A program made the translations under genes and the position numbers. From positions 62,001 through 126,000 of the forward strand of contig NZ_JBAFWT010000013.1 of assembly GCF_043195195.1 (NCBI RefSeq): 64,000 nt of DNA, read 5' to 3'. The notes beneath the pieces were generated by a model. The model ran no database searches. It had not been told where the DNA came from and worked only from the letters and a program-made list of their open reading frames with translations. This stretch comes from NCEH01 sp043195195. Its GTDB lineage: Bacteria > Pseudomonadota > Alphaproteobacteria > Rhizobiales > Xanthobacteraceae. Of this stretch, positions 1 through 10,200 are shown piece after piece (the stretch's first letter is position 1; each line of letters opens with the position of its first letter).

Positions 1-49
1 TCTCGATCCCGACGCGGCCCTCGATCCCGATGCGGTCAAAGAGGCCTGA
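1..49 (+). CDS. C-terminal tail of a gene cut by the window edge
   Basis: An open frame runs in from the left edge and stops with TGA at 47-49. It encodes an acidic tail containing two copies of an L-D-P-D-A unit. The tail is too short to assign a family. It could be chance, because only 15 codons are visible; the reading frame without stops and the gene-free gap that follows make a real 3' end plausible. Confidence 0.3.
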   Translation, partial: LDPDAALDPDAVKEA

Positions 50-120
50 GGCCGCCGGACCTTCTCACGCAACCGATTTGCCTTATTTTAAGCTGCCGCA
101 CCGCGAAGGCGATCGCCGTG

Positions 121-1971
121 TCAGCCGCGCGAGGCGTCCGCGAGCTGCGGCAGGCCGGCCGCTTCCAGTGCGCCCATGATGCGGGCGAAGGAATCCGGCA
201 CCGGCAGCAGATGATGAACCAGCCGCGAGACCCCGGCCGCGCCGCCCGGCGTGTCGCGGGCAAGCCGTGCCACCACATCGCGCTCCTCTTCCGGCCGGCC
301 GAGCACATGCAGCGTCAGGGCAAGGGCGATCCGGCTCTGGGCGGAGGGATGGGCCTGCAAGGTCGGCAACAGGCCTGTGGCGGCGATTTCGTCCTCGCGC
401 ATGAACGCAGCGATGCCGAGATAGGCATCCTGCAGGGCGGTGCGCGCGGCGCCGTGATTGCGTGCGAAGGTCAGCACTGCCTCGCCCTGCTCGGGCTTGC
501 CGAGCCCGATCATGATGGTGCCGACGGTCGCAGCAACGTCGTAATCCAGCGGGTTCAGCGCCAGCGCGCGGTCGCCGGCGGCGAACGCCGCATCGCGCTC
601 GCCGCGGAAGAATTCCACGCTGGCAAGAACCTTGGCCGCATAGGCGCTGTTGGGGGAGAGATCGGTGGCCAGCTCGGCTTCGCGTTCCATCTGGTCGAGC
701 AGAGCCGGGTCCAGCGGCCGGTCGGAGGCGCGCTGCGCCTCGTCCAGCATCAGCATGGCCTTGACCGCGTGCAACGTGCCGAAGCCGCTGTCCCGCGTCA
801 CCCATTGATCGAGGCAGGTCCGGGCCTGCTCGGCGGTGGTGCCGTCCTCGTTGCGGATCACCGCGAAGCTCTGGGCGATGCAGCCGAACCCGGAACCCGG
901 CGCGTCGGCGCGGGCCTGGGCGCGCGCGCGGGTCGGCAGCACGCCGTAGGATTGCATCACCGCCGAGGCGATGTCGCGCACCACCCGGTGTTCGGAGGCC
1001 GGAAAGTCCGCGCCGCGTCGCAGGTCCTCGAAGGCGGTGGACCAGATGATGGTGCCGCCGCAGCGATCCGTGAGCCGCACCAGCAGCGAGAAGGTGCCGC
1101 CCTCATGGGCCTCGGCGAGGCCGGTCAGCGAGAACACCGAGCGTGGCGGATTGCCGCGGCACTGGCGTGCGGAACCGTCTTCCCCCGATGACATCACGTC
1201 GACGAAGTCGAACCGCGCCATGGCATCGCGCAGCCGCACCTCGAAAGCATGCACCTCGCCCGCGCTGAAACCGTTGGTGCCGCTGACCTCGAACGGGCGG
1301 ACCTCCAATTGGGGCATGCCCATGCGGTCGGCGATCTCGCTGGCGGAATTGGCGCCTTCCAAGCCGAGGAGGGAGGCGATCGGGCCGGCGCGGTTGGTGT
1401 CGGTCAGTTGCACCGTGCCCCACACCAGCGCCCCGGCGGCGATCACGGCGGCTGCCACCCAGGCGAGGCGTCCCCTCGTCCGCGCTGCGACGGGAGGTGG
1501 TCCGGGCGGGATTTGATAGGGAAGGGCCTCGCCATCCGGCGCGCCCGGCTGGCCGGCGGTGTCGCCATTGCCGCGCGGCACGAAGCGCGGAACATAGACC
1601 CCCTTGGGAATCACGATTTCCAGCGTCTCGTCGGGGCCGGCCGAGGTGTAATAGCGTTCCAACGCACGCCGCAGGCGGGTTGCCTCCACGCGCACGATAG
1701 GGTCGGTCTGCGGGTCGAAGCTGGTCGGGCGGCCCAGCGCCTCGACCGCAATGGTATAGCCCTTGATGGCGTCGGCCCGTCCGCCGAGGGTGGCCTCCAC
1801 CACGAAACGCAGGAAGTCCGCCAGCCGGGGCGAGGACACGAATTCGTCCGATGCCAGCACGCGCGCAAGCGCGGCGCGGGCCTTGTCGGCCTGAATTTCC
1901 TGCTCGGTCGGCGGGGCTGTCAGCTCCTCTTCCGGAAGGTCGTCTGGGGGCAGATCGGACTCGTCCGTCAT
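121..1971 (-). CDS. Membrane-anchored TPR protein with N-terminal cyclase-associated-type domain
   Basis: This 616-residue protein has three parts. Residues 20-130 form a cytoplasmic domain with the segments FVSSPRLADFLRFVVEA and DPIVRVEATRLRRALERYY, a type I know from the N-termini of rhizobial adenylate-cyclase-like and TPR proteins. A single membrane helix follows at about 168-189. The rest is periplasmic: a domain built round FEVSGTNGFSAGEVHAFEVRL and then helical TPR-like repeats. The start at 1971 is preferred over an upstream in-frame codon at 2067 because the extra 32 residues are arginine/proline-rich and unlike the domain. Function is unknown; a signalling or assembly role is inference. 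It stands alone on the minus strand, divergent from the aminotransferase. Confidence 0.72.
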   Translation of the reverse strand: MTDESDLPPDDLPEEELTAPPTEQEIQADKARAALARVLASDEFVSSPRLADFLRFVVEATLGGRADAIKGYTIAVEALGRPTSFDPQTDPIVRVEATRLRRALERYYTSAGPDETLEIVIPKGVYVPRFVPRGNGDTAGQPGAPDGEALPYQIPPGPPPVAARTRGRLAWVAAAVIAAGALVWGTVQLTDTNRAGPIASLLGLEGANSASEIADRMGMPQLEVRPFEVSGTNGFSAGEVHAFEVRLRDAMARFDFVDVMSSGEDGSARQCRGNPPRSVFSLTGLAEAHEGGTFSLLVRLTDRCGGTIIWSTAFEDLRRGADFPASEHRVVRDIASAVMQSYGVLPTRARAQARADAPGSGFGCIAQSFAVIRNEDGTTAEQARTCLDQWVTRDSGFGTLHAVKAMLMLDEAQRASDRPLDPALLDQMEREAELATDLSPNSAYAAKVLASVEFFRGERDAAFAAGDRALALNPLDYDVAATVGTIMIGLGKPEQGEAVLTFARNHGAARTALQDAYLGIAAFMREDEIAATGLLPTLQAHPSAQSRIALALTLHVLGRPEEERDVVARLARDTPGGAAGVSRLVHHLLPVPDSFARIMGALEAAGLPQLADASRG

Positions 1972-2311
1972 GGCCGCGGGGTCCTCGGATCGGCTTTGAG
2001 ACCGGTCACAGGCATGCACCGGGGCATGCGGTCGCCCGAGGCGCCGGCCGGCTCCCGGAGCCGGCATCGAAGCGGCTACGGCCCAAGCGCACCGCCGCGC
2101 CCTGCCATACGAGGCCGGTGCGGGAGACTTTTCCTGGCCTCGATGTAAAATGACCCATCGTCATGGCCCTCTTTTGTGCCAGTCGGGCGCATGGCGCAAG
2201 GGGGAGGGATGCGAGCTGCCTGTTCCCTCCCGGCTTGGCCGCTGATAGCTTCCCCGCGCTGGCGGCAATTGTGAGGCCGCCGAGCGCCGGATGGCGATGA
2301 GGAGAGGGACG

Positions 2312-3664
2312 ATGGCATTGGATGAGATTGCGGCTCGGGCAGCGGGCGACGCGGTGCCGAACGATCTGGACGCATTCTGGATGCCCTTCACCGCGAACCG
2401 CTCCTTCAAGCAGCGCCCGCGTCTCATCGCCCGCGCCAAGGACATGCATTATTACACCCCGGAGGGCCGCGCCATTCTCGACGGCTGCGCCGGCCTGTGG
2501 TGCACCAATCCCGGCCACAATCGGGCGCCGATCGTCGAAGCGATCCGCACCGCCGCGAGCGAGCTGGATTTCGCCCCCACCTTCCAGTACGGCCATGCCG
2601 GAGCCTTTACGGTCGCAAGCCGCATCGCCGCCCTCGCCCCGGGCGATCTCGACCATGTGTTCTTCTGCAATTCCGGCTCGGAAGCGGTGGATACCGCGCT
2701 CAAGATCGCGCTCGCTTACCAGAATGTGATCGGCCAGGGCTCGCGCACCCGCCTGATCGGCCGCGAACGGGGCTATCACGGCGTCGGTTTCGGCGGAATC
2801 AGCGTCGGCGGCATCGTGCCGAACCGCAAGATGTTCGGCACCTTGCTCACCGGCGTCGACCATCTGCCGACCACCTACGACCGCAAGCACCAGGCCTTCA
2901 CGAAGGGCGAGCCGGAATATGGCGCGCACTTCGCCGACGAGTTGGAGCGCCTCGTGGGCCTGCACGACGCATCCACCATCGCGGCGGTGATCGTCGAGCC
3001 GATGGCGGGCTCGACCGGCGTCCTCCCGGCGCCCCAGGGCTATCTCAAGCGCCTGCGGGAAATCTGCGACAAATACGGCATCCTGCTGATCTTCGACGAG
3101 GTCATCACCGGCTTCGGGCGCCTCGGCTATGCGTTTGCGGCCGAACGCTACGGCGTGATGCCGGACCTGATCACCTTTGCCAAGGGTGTCACCGCCGGTG
3201 CCGTCCCCATGGGCGGCGTGGTGGCCCGCGCGGGCATCCATGACGCTTTCATGCGCGGCCCGGAACATGTGATCGAGCTGTTCCACGGCTATACCTACTC
3301 GGCCCATCCGCTTGCTTGTGCCGCCGCGCTTGCGACGCTGGACCTTTATGCCGAGGAGCAGACCTTCGAGCGGGCCCGCAAGCTGGAGCCTCTGTGGGCC
3401 GATGCGGTCATGGGTCTGAGGGAGAAGCCGGGCGTGCTGGATATCCGCACCGTCGGCATCACCGCCGGCATCGACCTTGCCCCGCGCGAGGGGCAGCCGG
3501 GCCTGCGCGGTTACAAGACGTTGGAGGGGGCGTTCCACGACATCGGCGTGATGGTGCGCGCGAGCGGCGACACCCTTGCTCTCACCCCGCCGCTGATCAT
3601 TTCCGAGGACCAGATCGGCGAACTCATCGAGAAGGTGGGCCGGGCGATCGAAGCCTATGCCTGA
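2312..3664 (+). CDS. Class III omega-amino acid:pyruvate aminotransferase
   Basis: This 450-residue PLP enzyme transfers an amino group from an omega-amino acid (beta-alanine type) or amine to pyruvate. Class III features are visible: FFCNSGSEAVDTALK for phosphate binding, the ERGYHGVGFGG segment, the aspartate in LIFDEVITGFGRLG, and the cofactor lysine K291 in ITFAKGVTAGAVPMGG. FWMPFTANRSFK near the N-terminus is typical of beta-alanine:pyruvate transaminases. The start at 2312 follows an AGGAGAGG ribosome-binding site at a good distance; in-frame ATGs at 2291 and 2297 lie within or before that site. Exact substrate cannot be fixed from sequence. It is monocistronic and divergent from the TPR gene. 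Confidence 0.88.
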   Translation: MALDEIAARAAGDAVPNDLDAFWMPFTANRSFKQRPRLIARAKDMHYYTPEGRAILDGCAGLWCTNPGHNRAPIVEAIRTAASELDFAPTFQYGHAGAFTVASRIAALAPGDLDHVFFCNSGSEAVDTALKIALAYQNVIGQGSRTRLIGRERGYHGVGFGGISVGGIVPNRKMFGTLLTGVDHLPTTYDRKHQAFTKGEPEYGAHFADELERLVGLHDASTIAAVIVEPMAGSTGVLPAPQGYLKRLREICDKYGILLIFDEVITGFGRLGYAFAAERYGVMPDLITFAKGVTAGAVPMGGVVARAGIHDAFMRGPEHVIELFHGYTYSAHPLACAAALATLDLYAEEQTFERARKLEPLWADAVMGLREKPGVLDIRTVGITAGIDLAPREGQPGLRGYKTLEGAFHDIGVMVRASGDTLALTPPLIISEDQIGELIEKVGRAIEAYA

Positions 3665-3699
3665 CGTCGTCGGCGCCCAAGCGGGCGCCGGTGCGGCTC

Positions 3700-3738
3700 A
3701 AAAAACGAAGCGGAGGTGCTGTTGTCCGGCACCTCCGC
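3700..3738 (-). terminator. Rho-independent terminator of the DUF3309 gene
   Basis: A perfect 10-base stem (3710-3719 with 3729-3738, core GCGGAGGTGC) is followed on the minus strand by TTCGTTTTTT. It begins 16 bases past the DUF3309 stop codon. Confidence 0.85.
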
Positions 3739-3754
3739 TGATCTCCCGCAAAAA

Positions 3755-3907
3755 CTAGATCCGGCCTGTCAGCGCCAGCACAATGACGATGATGAGCAAA
3801 ATGCCGACAATGCCGCCCGGGCCATAACCCCAACTGCGGCTGTATCCCCAGGTTGGCAATGCGCCCACCAAAAGCAAAATCAAGATGACGAGCAGAATGG
3901 TTGACAT
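3755..3907 (-). CDS. DUF3309 small membrane protein
   Basis: This 50-residue protein has two hydrophobic segments, STILLVILILLLVGALPTW and GIVGILLIIVIVLALTGRI, joined by a Gly/Tyr/Trp-rich loop (GYSRSWGYGPGG). The pattern matches DUF3309, a family of very small inner-membrane proteins common in Alpha- and Betaproteobacteria. Its job is not known. It lies between the aminotransferase and aminopeptidase P, and has its own rho-independent terminator, so it is probably an independent transcription unit. A longer overlapping frame exists in another phase but shows no family features. Confidence 0.85.
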   Translation of the reverse strand: MSTILLVILILLLVGALPTWGYSRSWGYGPGGIVGILLIIVIVLALTGRI

Positions 3908-3988
3908 GGCGGTGCGGTCTCCCGGACTTTAACTGCCACGACAACGCCTCATTTTTGAAAAAGGTTCCGCTTCCGCTCCCGGCAGAAC

Positions 3989-5875
3989 CTAAATATCAGA
4001 CACCGCATCAGGCGCGATGGGGGATGTCGCCCGAAGCAGCCAGGCGCGATCGGCCGGCTCCAGCAACGGGCCCACGCGCAGCGCGACCTCGGCGTGATAC
4101 GCGTTCAGCCATTCGATCTCTGTCTTGGTGAGCAGTTCGACGGCCAGCAATCGCTTTTCGAACGGGGCGAGGGTCAGCGTCTCGAAGCCCAGGCTCGGCC
4201 GCTCGCCGCCCTCGGGATGGCGCGGCTCCACCAGGATCAGGTTCTCCAGGCGGATGCCGTAGCCGTTCGATTTGTAGTAGCCGGGCTCGTTCGACAGGAT
4301 CATGCCGGCTTTCAGCGGCACATGCCCGAGCTTTGAGATGCGCGCCGGCCCCTCGTGGACCGACAATCCCGCGCCGACGCCGTGGCCGGTGCCATGGTCG
4401 AAATCGAGACCCCGCGCCCACAGGAACTGCCGCGCCAGGGGATCGAGCTGCGCGCCGCTCACGCCCACGGGGAAGACCGCGCGAGCCAGCGCTATATGGC
4501 CTTTGAGCACCAGCGTGAAATGGGTCCGCATCTGCGGCGTCGGTTCGCCGACCATCAGGGTGCGGGTGATATCGGTGGTGCCGTCGGGATATTGCGCGCC
4601 GGAATCCAGCAAGAACATTTCGCCCGCGCCGACCAGCCGGTTGGTGGCCTGGGTGACGCGATAATGCACGATCGCCCCGTTGGGGCCGGCGCCGGAAATG
4701 GTGGGGAAGGACACGTCGTTGAGCGGCCCGCTCTGCCGGCGGAAAGTTTCCAGCGCCTCGACAGCCAGGATCTCGCTGACCGCGCCACCGGGTGCCGTTT
4801 CATCGAACCAGCGCAGGAACCGCGCCAAAGCGACGCCGTCTCGCAGATGGGCCGCGCGCATCCCGGCGATCTCGGCCTCGTTCTTCACCGCCTTCAGCAG
4901 GGCGATGGGGTCGGCGCCCTTCGCGACGGTTCCCCCGGAACGCGTGATGATCTCGGCGAGCGCGACCGGAGCCGTCGCTTGGTCCACGCGCACCGTGCGA
5001 CCGGTCGCGAAGGCGGTGAGCCGGTCGGCCAATGCAGGCTCGTCCGCAAGGTCCGCCACATCCTCCAATTGCGCGTGCACGGCATTGGAGAGCTTCTCCG
5101 CCGCGACCACGAGCTGCGGCCGCCCCTGCGCCGGCACCAGGGACCATGCAAGCACCAGGGGCGTGTGGCTGATGTCGGCGCCGCGCAGATTGAACAGCCA
5201 GGCCGTGGCGTGGGGGTCGGAAATCAGGGCACCATCCAGCTTTTCCGCCACGAGCGCGGCCTGGACCTGGGCCAGCTTGTCTTGCGGCGTGGCGCCGGCC
5301 CGCTCGGCATCCAGCAGGCGCGCCGGCGCCGTGGGTGCTGCGGGGCGGTCGGTCCACAAGCGGGCGATGGGATCGTCCTCCACCGCGACCAGGATCCCCC
5401 CGGCCTTGGCGACCGCCTGCGAAAGCTTGTCCTTCATGTCCAGCGTGGAGCGCCAGGGATCGAACCCGAGGCAGGCGCCCTTGGGCAGATGCGTTTCGAT
5501 CCAGCGTTCCGGCGTGATCTCGGCCAGGGGCACCACGGTGAAGGCGGAGCCGTCCACCTGGGAGGGGGCCTGGAGGGTGTAGCGCCCGTCGACGAACAAG
5601 GCGGCTTCGTCCGCCAGCACCACGCATAGGCCGGCCGAGCCGGTAAAGCCGGTCAGCCACGCGAGGCGCTCCTCGGCGGGAGTCACATATTCGTTCTGGT
5701 GGGCATCCGCGCGCGGGATGACGTAGCCGCCGAGGCCGCGCGCCGCAAGTTCGGCTCGCAAGGCGGCAAGGCGCGCGGGTCCGGCGCGCCCGTCGGCGGT
5801 GTCCTCGAAGGTCTGGTAGAGGGCCGAGAACCCGGCGGTATCGGCGGCAAGGGCTGTGCGCTTCGTCTGTGACAT
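3989..5875 (-). CDS. pepP: Xaa-Pro aminopeptidase (aminopeptidase P, M24B)
   Basis: This 628-residue enzyme removes the N-terminal residue next to proline. It has the long three-part form: two creatinase-N-type domains (about 1-300), an M24 metallopeptidase domain, and a C-terminal M24_C extension. The di-metal ligands are visible: two aspartates in DSGAQYPDGTTDITRT, the histidine region HGTGHGVGAGLSVHEGP, the glutamate in ILSNEPGYY and another in GIRLENL. The long form is usual in alphaproteobacteria and eukaryotic XPNPEP1-like proteins. It appears cytoplasmic, with no signal peptide. The next gene on the same strand begins 36 bases upstream of nothing shared, so co-transcription with the downstream DUF3309 gene is uncertain. 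Confidence 0.9.
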   Translation of the reverse strand: MSQTKRTALAADTAGFSALYQTFEDTADGRAGPARLAALRAELAARGLGGYVIPRADAHQNEYVTPAEERLAWLTGFTGSAGLCVVLADEAALFVDGRYTLQAPSQVDGSAFTVVPLAEITPERWIETHLPKGACLGFDPWRSTLDMKDKLSQAVAKAGGILVAVEDDPIARLWTDRPAAPTAPARLLDAERAGATPQDKLAQVQAALVAEKLDGALISDPHATAWLFNLRGADISHTPLVLAWSLVPAQGRPQLVVAAEKLSNAVHAQLEDVADLADEPALADRLTAFATGRTVRVDQATAPVALAEIITRSGGTVAKGADPIALLKAVKNEAEIAGMRAAHLRDGVALARFLRWFDETAPGGAVSEILAVEALETFRRQSGPLNDVSFPTISGAGPNGAIVHYRVTQATNRLVGAGEMFLLDSGAQYPDGTTDITRTLMVGEPTPQMRTHFTLVLKGHIALARAVFPVGVSGAQLDPLARQFLWARGLDFDHGTGHGVGAGLSVHEGPARISKLGHVPLKAGMILSNEPGYYKSNGYGIRLENLILVEPRHPEGGERPSLGFETLTLAPFEKRLLAVELLTKTEIEWLNAYHAEVALRVGPLLEPADRAWLLRATSPIAPDAVSDI

Positions 5876-5911
5876 GGCGGGACTTTAGGAGCGATGCCCC
5901 GGCCCTGCAAT

Positions 5912-7123
5912 TCACCGCATCGCTTCACCGGCGCGTGCGGGTGCGACCGCTGGCGGATCCTGTTGGGTCTGTCCCGCCACGAAGCATCGGTTGCGCCCGG
6001 CCTTCTTGGCGGCATAGAGCGCGACGTCGGCCCGTGCCAGCAGTTTGCGCAGGGGTTCCGGCGGACGGTACTGGGCGATGCCGAAGCTCGCCGTCACGAC
6101 CCGGGTATCGGGCACCGACTCGAACCTCGTGCCTTCCAGCAGGGCGCGCACGCGCTCGGCGAACTGGCGTGCGCCTTCCACGTCGGCCCCGGTGAGCAGG
6201 ATCGCGAATTCCTCGCCGCCGATGCGGCCGATCACGTCCTCCCCGCGCATCGTGTTCAGCAGCAACGCGCCGAACTCCTTCAGCACGGCATCGCCGGCGG
6301 CGTGCCCATAGCTATCGTTGAGCGACTTGAAATGGTCGATGTCGCAGGAGATCAGACTCACCGGCCGTCCCGCCGAACGGGCCATATGGGAGGTGGCAAT
6401 GCGCTCGAAGCCGCGGCGGTTAAGCAGGCGCGTGAGGAGATCGGTGTCGCGGTCGCGCTCCATGTCCCCCAACATGTCGGCCACAGTCGCGGCAAGGAGC
6501 GTCAGGGCCATGACGGCGCCGAAAATGGCGAGGCTTACCTGCAGCACCAGCCAGAATGTGGATCTGCCAAAGGCGCGGGCGGGATCGCCGAGGTCCGGAT
6601 CGATGGTCGCTGTGGTGCGGATGAAGAAATGGAAGGCGAACGCGACCAGCACCCAATACAAGAATCGGTCGATGAACCGGCCCGAGGCCCAGCCCACGAG
6701 GCGCATGCAGGCGTAGAGAAAGACCAGTCCAAAGCCGAAATTAAGAATGTATATTCGGGCTATAAGGCTGGGCTCGACATAATAAAAATACCAGATGGGA
6801 GCCATGATCGCCGTGAAGATGATCAATATGGCAAGGGTGCCCAAGCGTTGATCGGCGCGCTGTAGCACCCCATCGACGATCATGACGACGCTTGTGGTGT
6901 ACAGCAGCGCGGAGAGGATTGTGTTGTAGCCATAATCCCCCGGCCACAAGGCGATTTGGACAACAGCAGCCAAGCTGTAAATGAAACTGGCCGCGGAAAA
7001 CAGCAGGATATAATTGCGGCTGCCGCCGAATGCCCACAATCCGAGAAAACAGAAGGAAAACAATGCCAGTATTGCCGGCCCGATCAGCGCTAGTGCAAAA
7101 TAGGTATCGGGAGCAGGAGACAT
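5912..7123 (-). CDS. Membrane-bound diguanylate cyclase (GGEEF)
   Basis: This 403-residue protein makes c-di-GMP from two GTP. Residues 8-215 contain about six or seven hydrophobic helices forming a MASE-like membrane sensor. A GGDEF domain follows, with DIDHFKSLNDSYGHAAGD and the catalytic G302-G-E-E-F306. An intact product-inhibition I-site, R293-G-E-D296, lies exactly five residues before the GGEEF. No EAL domain is present. It follows the NfrA-like gene on the same strand after a 141-base gap holding a hairpin, so it could be the last gene of the polysaccharide block or have its own promoter. Supplying c-di-GMP to the NfrB-like synthase is an inference from location. Confidence 0.9.
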   Translation of the reverse strand: MSPAPDTYFALALIGPAILALFSFCFLGLWAFGGSRNYILLFSAASFIYSLAAVVQIALWPGDYGYNTILSALLYTTSVVMIVDGVLQRADQRLGTLAILIIFTAIMAPIWYFYYVEPSLIARIYILNFGFGLVFLYACMRLVGWASGRFIDRFLYWVLVAFAFHFFIRTTATIDPDLGDPARAFGRSTFWLVLQVSLAIFGAVMALTLLAATVADMLGDMERDRDTDLLTRLLNRRGFERIATSHMARSAGRPVSLISCDIDHFKSLNDSYGHAAGDAVLKEFGALLLNTMRGEDVIGRIGGEEFAILLTGADVEGARQFAERVRALLEGTRFESVPDTRVVTASFGIAQYRPPEPLRKLLARADVALYAAKKAGRNRCFVAGQTQQDPPAVAPARAGEAMR

Positions 7124-7238
7124 CTGTGGGTAAAGCCGAACCGGTGTGCTGATGTGCCCTATTCTTGTACCGGGTTCGCGAGGTTTGGGGAAGTGGGCTC
7201 TCTCTACGCATTGCAGGCTGCAACCCGCGGGGCCGTTG

Positions 7239-7260
7239 GCCCGGCGGCTTCCCGCCGGGC
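7239..7260 (-). terminator. Hairpin between the NfrA-like and cyclase genes
   Basis: A perfect 9-base GC stem (GCCCGGCGG / CCGCCGGGC) with a 4-base loop starts 5 bases past the NfrA-like stop codon. No T-tract follows, so it may be an attenuator, an RNA-stabilising 3' structure, or a weak terminator rather than a full stop. Confidence 0.45.
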
Positions 7261-7264
7261 GCGT

Positions 7265-10200
7265 TCAGTAGGAGAGGAAGGCGCCGGCGAACACCCCTTC
7301 GCCTCGGCTGTCCCCCGCGAGCTTGAAGCGATACTGGGCGGTCAGGTCCACATAGGACATGGGGGCGGTGTATTTGTCCTCGCGGAACCACCAGCGTAGA
7401 TTCACGCCCGGTCCGGCGCCGAGTGTTCCCGGTGTATCGAGGACGGAGTCATAGGCGCCGCCTATGGCCAGGAACGGGGTGACGATGAGGTTGTCGTTGA
7501 CCGGCTTCACCCGGAACGAATGGCCCCAACGGAACTCGAAGCTGCTCACGGATTCGGGAAGTTCCACGAAATAATTGGTATCGGCGTAGAACTGCCAGTA
7601 GTTCCAATCGTTCACGTCCACCCTCAGGTCGCCGCCGTCGCCGTTGGAATAGGCGGCGCGCAGCAACCAGTCGTTGCGGGCATAGGAGCCGATGGGGAAC
7701 AGGCGGCTGGCTTCCAGCACCAGGTTCTGGTCCTTCAGCGGCTTCCAGCGCACCCCGACGCTGCCTTGCATTGTATCGACACCGGTCGGGCCGCCCTTTT
7801 CGTCGTAAAGGGTGGTGAACATGCGGGCGAAGACCTCGAAGATCGAGCCGTCGCGGTAACCGATGCCGGGCGGGCGCCAATAGACCTCGGTGCCGGTCTG
7901 GATCGAGTGGCCGCCGACCGGCGGGGCCGCCAGGGGCGAGGAGGGCATGACGCCCACCGCGCCGTAGCTGACCGAGGCGTACACACCCCAGGTGCGCTCG
8001 AGTTCCGCCACCTCGCGGCGCAGGCCGAATACGGTTTGCGCCGGAAGCGGGAGCACGCCATCCGCATTGGCGTCGATCGCCCGCTTGAACAGCGCCTTCG
8101 CCTCGTCGTTCTGGTATTCGTGCTTCGCCGCGTAGGCCGCATCCACCAGAACCGTGCCGCGCCGCAGGCCGCTGGTTGAGTCCACCTGGTGGAAGTATTT
8201 GTAGGCGGTGGCGGTATCGCCGGACTGGTTCGCGAGATAGGCGATGTCGAGCGGCCGCATGGCGCGCAATTCCCCGCTGGCGAGCGCCTGCTGGAAGCGG
8301 GCCTTTGCCTCGTCCTTGCGGCCGAGCGCCACCAGTTCGCCGATAATGGCGCTGGCGACATTGGCCCGGTCGGAGGGCGTGCGGGCGAGGCGATAGGCGA
8401 ATTCGAAGGTTTCCAGCGCCTCCTCGTGGCGCCCCAGCGCCTGGAGGGCGAAGCCCCGGCGACCGACCACGTCATAACTGCGCTCGCGACCAAGCGGAGC
8501 CAGCGCATCAAGGGCGGCCTGCGGATCCTTGGCGCCCATATAGGCGTCCACCAAGGCGAGGCGCACGCCGCGCACGTCCGCAGATGGCAGCCGGCCGCTG
8601 CGCAGGGCGGCGGAGAAATCCGACGCCGCCCCGCCGTAGCGGCCGAGCCGCTGGCGGATATAGCCGCGCTGAACCACCAGCGTCACCTCGCCGGGGAAGG
8701 CGGCGATGGCCTGGCTCGCCGCGGTCTCCGCTTCAGCCGTACGGCCGGCGGTGGTGAGGGCGTTGATCAGAAACTGGCGATAGGTGAGGTTGCGCGGGGA
8801 AAGCTCCACCGCCCGGCGCGCCTCCGAAACGGCCAGGGTATAGTTGCGGGCCTTTATGGCGCGCATGGAGGCATCGGCGGCCTCGTAGCCGGGATCGCTG
8901 GGCACGCCGCTGCCGGCATTGGTGCCGCCGGCGAAGACCGAGCAGATGATGCCGTAATTGGTGGATTGGCACAGCGGCACCGGCGCCAGCAATGCGGGGC
9001 GCTGGCGGTTCGGGCTGGCCCGCAGGGCCTCTGCGGTCTTGAGGAAGCTCTCGACGTCGGGATTCTTGGCGTCTTCGATCGCATTGAGGATCTTGATGGC
9101 ATCGTCGGGCTTGCCGGCGGCGAGTGCCGCATTGGCCGCGATCAGGCTGTAGTTCAGGATTTCCTGGTCGGTGAGCACGTTGGACGCGAGCACCTTGTCG
9201 AAATCCTCCACCGCACCGGCGCGATTGCCGGTGGCCTGGAGCAGATAGGCGCGCAGGATGCGCGGCAGGACGTCATTCTCATCCTCTCCCACCGCGCTGG
9301 CGGCAGCGGCGGCGGCGTCCTTGGTCTGGCCGGCGGCCATCAGGGCCTGGATCAGCACGATGCGGAACACCATGGCGTGAGGCGCCTGCTGCACCGCCTT
9401 CTTCGCCGATTCTACGGCCGCCTTGGGATTCTTCTCCGCCATCTGTTTCAGTGCCAGGACCGCCGAGGGCTCGCCGAGGCGAGTCTGCGCCATGCTGCGC
9501 AGACCGAGCAGGGCCGGGTCGTCCTCGCCGGCGGCGATCGCCTCGCCGATGGCCGCGTCGAGCGCGGAGAACTGGTTCGAGCGCTCCAGCGTGTCGATCA
9601 GCAGCCGGCGCCAGGCGGCATTGCTCGGGCTGACCGCCAGGGCCTCGCGGATGCGCTTTTCCGCCAGGGTGTAGTCTCCGTCGGCATAGGCCTTGTAAGC
9701 CTCGTCCGCCGCCTTGAATCCGGGGTTGGCAACGCCGCCGACGCCCGGCGGCGTGCTGGCGGGCACCAAGGTGCAGGCGGGGCCATAGGGCGTGTCGCGG
9801 CACTTCTGGTAGGGCACCGGAAGGGTCTTGAACGCGTCCTTCGGCACGATGCTCGGCGTTGCGTCCTGCGCGCTTGCGGCGTCGCGCCGGGCCTTGACCG
9901 CCGCATCCTGGGTGTCGCCCAGCGGGTCGAGGATCTTCAGCGCGCGGCGCGGATTGCCGGCGGCAATGGCAGCATCGGCGATCACGAGGCGCACGTCGCG
10001 GGCATCAGGTCCGGTCAGCACTTCGTCGGTGAGCGCGCTGTCGAAGTCCTGGTTTGCCTCGTTGATGCGACCGAGACGCTCGCGCAGATACCCGCGCAAT
10101 ACCTGGGGCAGGAAGGATTTGGGATCGACCGCGATGGCCGCCGTCGCGGCCTGCTCGGCCGCGTCGATCTGGTCGTCGGCGATCAGCGCATAGACCAGCA

